Below are positions 20,306 to 20,306 of a stretch of DNA of 20,306 bases, one piece after another. Origin of the DNA: a virus; IMG/VR virus record IMGVR_UViG_3300030329_004907, positions 1 to 20,306 of that record; one strand, given 5' to 3'. Below the pieces are notes generated by a model, which was given only the letters and a program-made list of their open reading frames with translations, was not told where the DNA came from and did no database searches. Positions within the stretch are counted from its first letter, which is position 1. Each line of letters starts with the position of its first letter. The translations under genes and the position numbers were made by a program.

Positions 20306-20306
20306 G

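Noticed and set aside
1-20306. Search for tRNA, rRNA, CRISPR, IS element, integrase and attachment sites
   Set aside because: No cloverleaf-like segment, repeat-spacer array, transposase or recombinase motif was seen by eye; absence cannot be proven without computation.

Overview
This window looks like the late structural region of a tailed (siphovirus-type) phage or prophage with high-GC DNA. Every gene I can support is on the minus strand, so transcription runs from high to low coordinates. The order follows the lambda late operon: terminase (TerS 18320-17985, TerL 17975-15843), gpW-like connector (15024), lambda-B-type portal (14822), capsid protease/scaffold (13335), major capsid protein (12169), FII-like stopper (11133), tail terminator (10518), tail tube (10058), tail assembly chaperones with a -1 frame overlap (8992-8229), gp10-like protein (8229), tape measure (7645), then tail-tip and fibre-type genes down to the left edge. 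No integrase, repressor, replication gene, tRNA or recognisable peptidoglycan hydrolase is present, so lysogeny cannot be judged. Several accessory proteins (the Ig-like protein at 2586-2278, the 'AVWDxATSGH' protein at the left edge, the Cys-rich proteins at 4327-3483, and the C-terminus of the protease at 20110) resemble families I associate with Planctomycetes genomes and prophages. A planctomycete host is therefore my best guess, but it is inference only.

Right end (20306-18313): the tail of an unknown gene ends in a strong intrinsic terminator. It is followed by a secreted trypsin-like serine protease, a small coiled-coil-like protein, and a membrane protein whose reading frame is split by one base at a GGGG run. 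Packaging module (18320-15538): TerS, TerL and a Cys-rich zinc-ribbon protein, then a 167-bp AT-rich gap and one small gene (15334-15134) closed by a strong terminator with a second hairpin behind it. Head and neck module (15024-10075): gpW, portal, protease/scaffold, capsid, an 11-bp perfect hairpin, stopper, a small one-pass membrane protein and the tail terminator. Tail module (10058-5882): tube, two unrecognised small proteins (one apparently starting at AUC), G/T chaperones, gp10-like protein and tape measure. Tail-tip and accessory module (5882-1): two tail-tip candidates, two Cys-rich proteins, an alpha/beta-hydrolase with a Ser-Asp-His triad, a staphylococcal-type nuclease, an Ig-like protein, a small protein, a Cys-rich beta-helix protein with visibly lower GC, and an edge-truncated protein.

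Most gene junctions overlap by 1-4 bases (TAATG, TGATG, ATGA, TAGTG) or abut, as expected for one translationally coupled late operon. The most interesting points are: the AUC-start gene that start-codon-based callers would miss, the two frame-switch loci, the two enzymes (esterase-like and nuclease) placed among tail-tip genes, the secreted protease next to terminase, and terminators inside what should be a continuous late operon without a visible new promoter.
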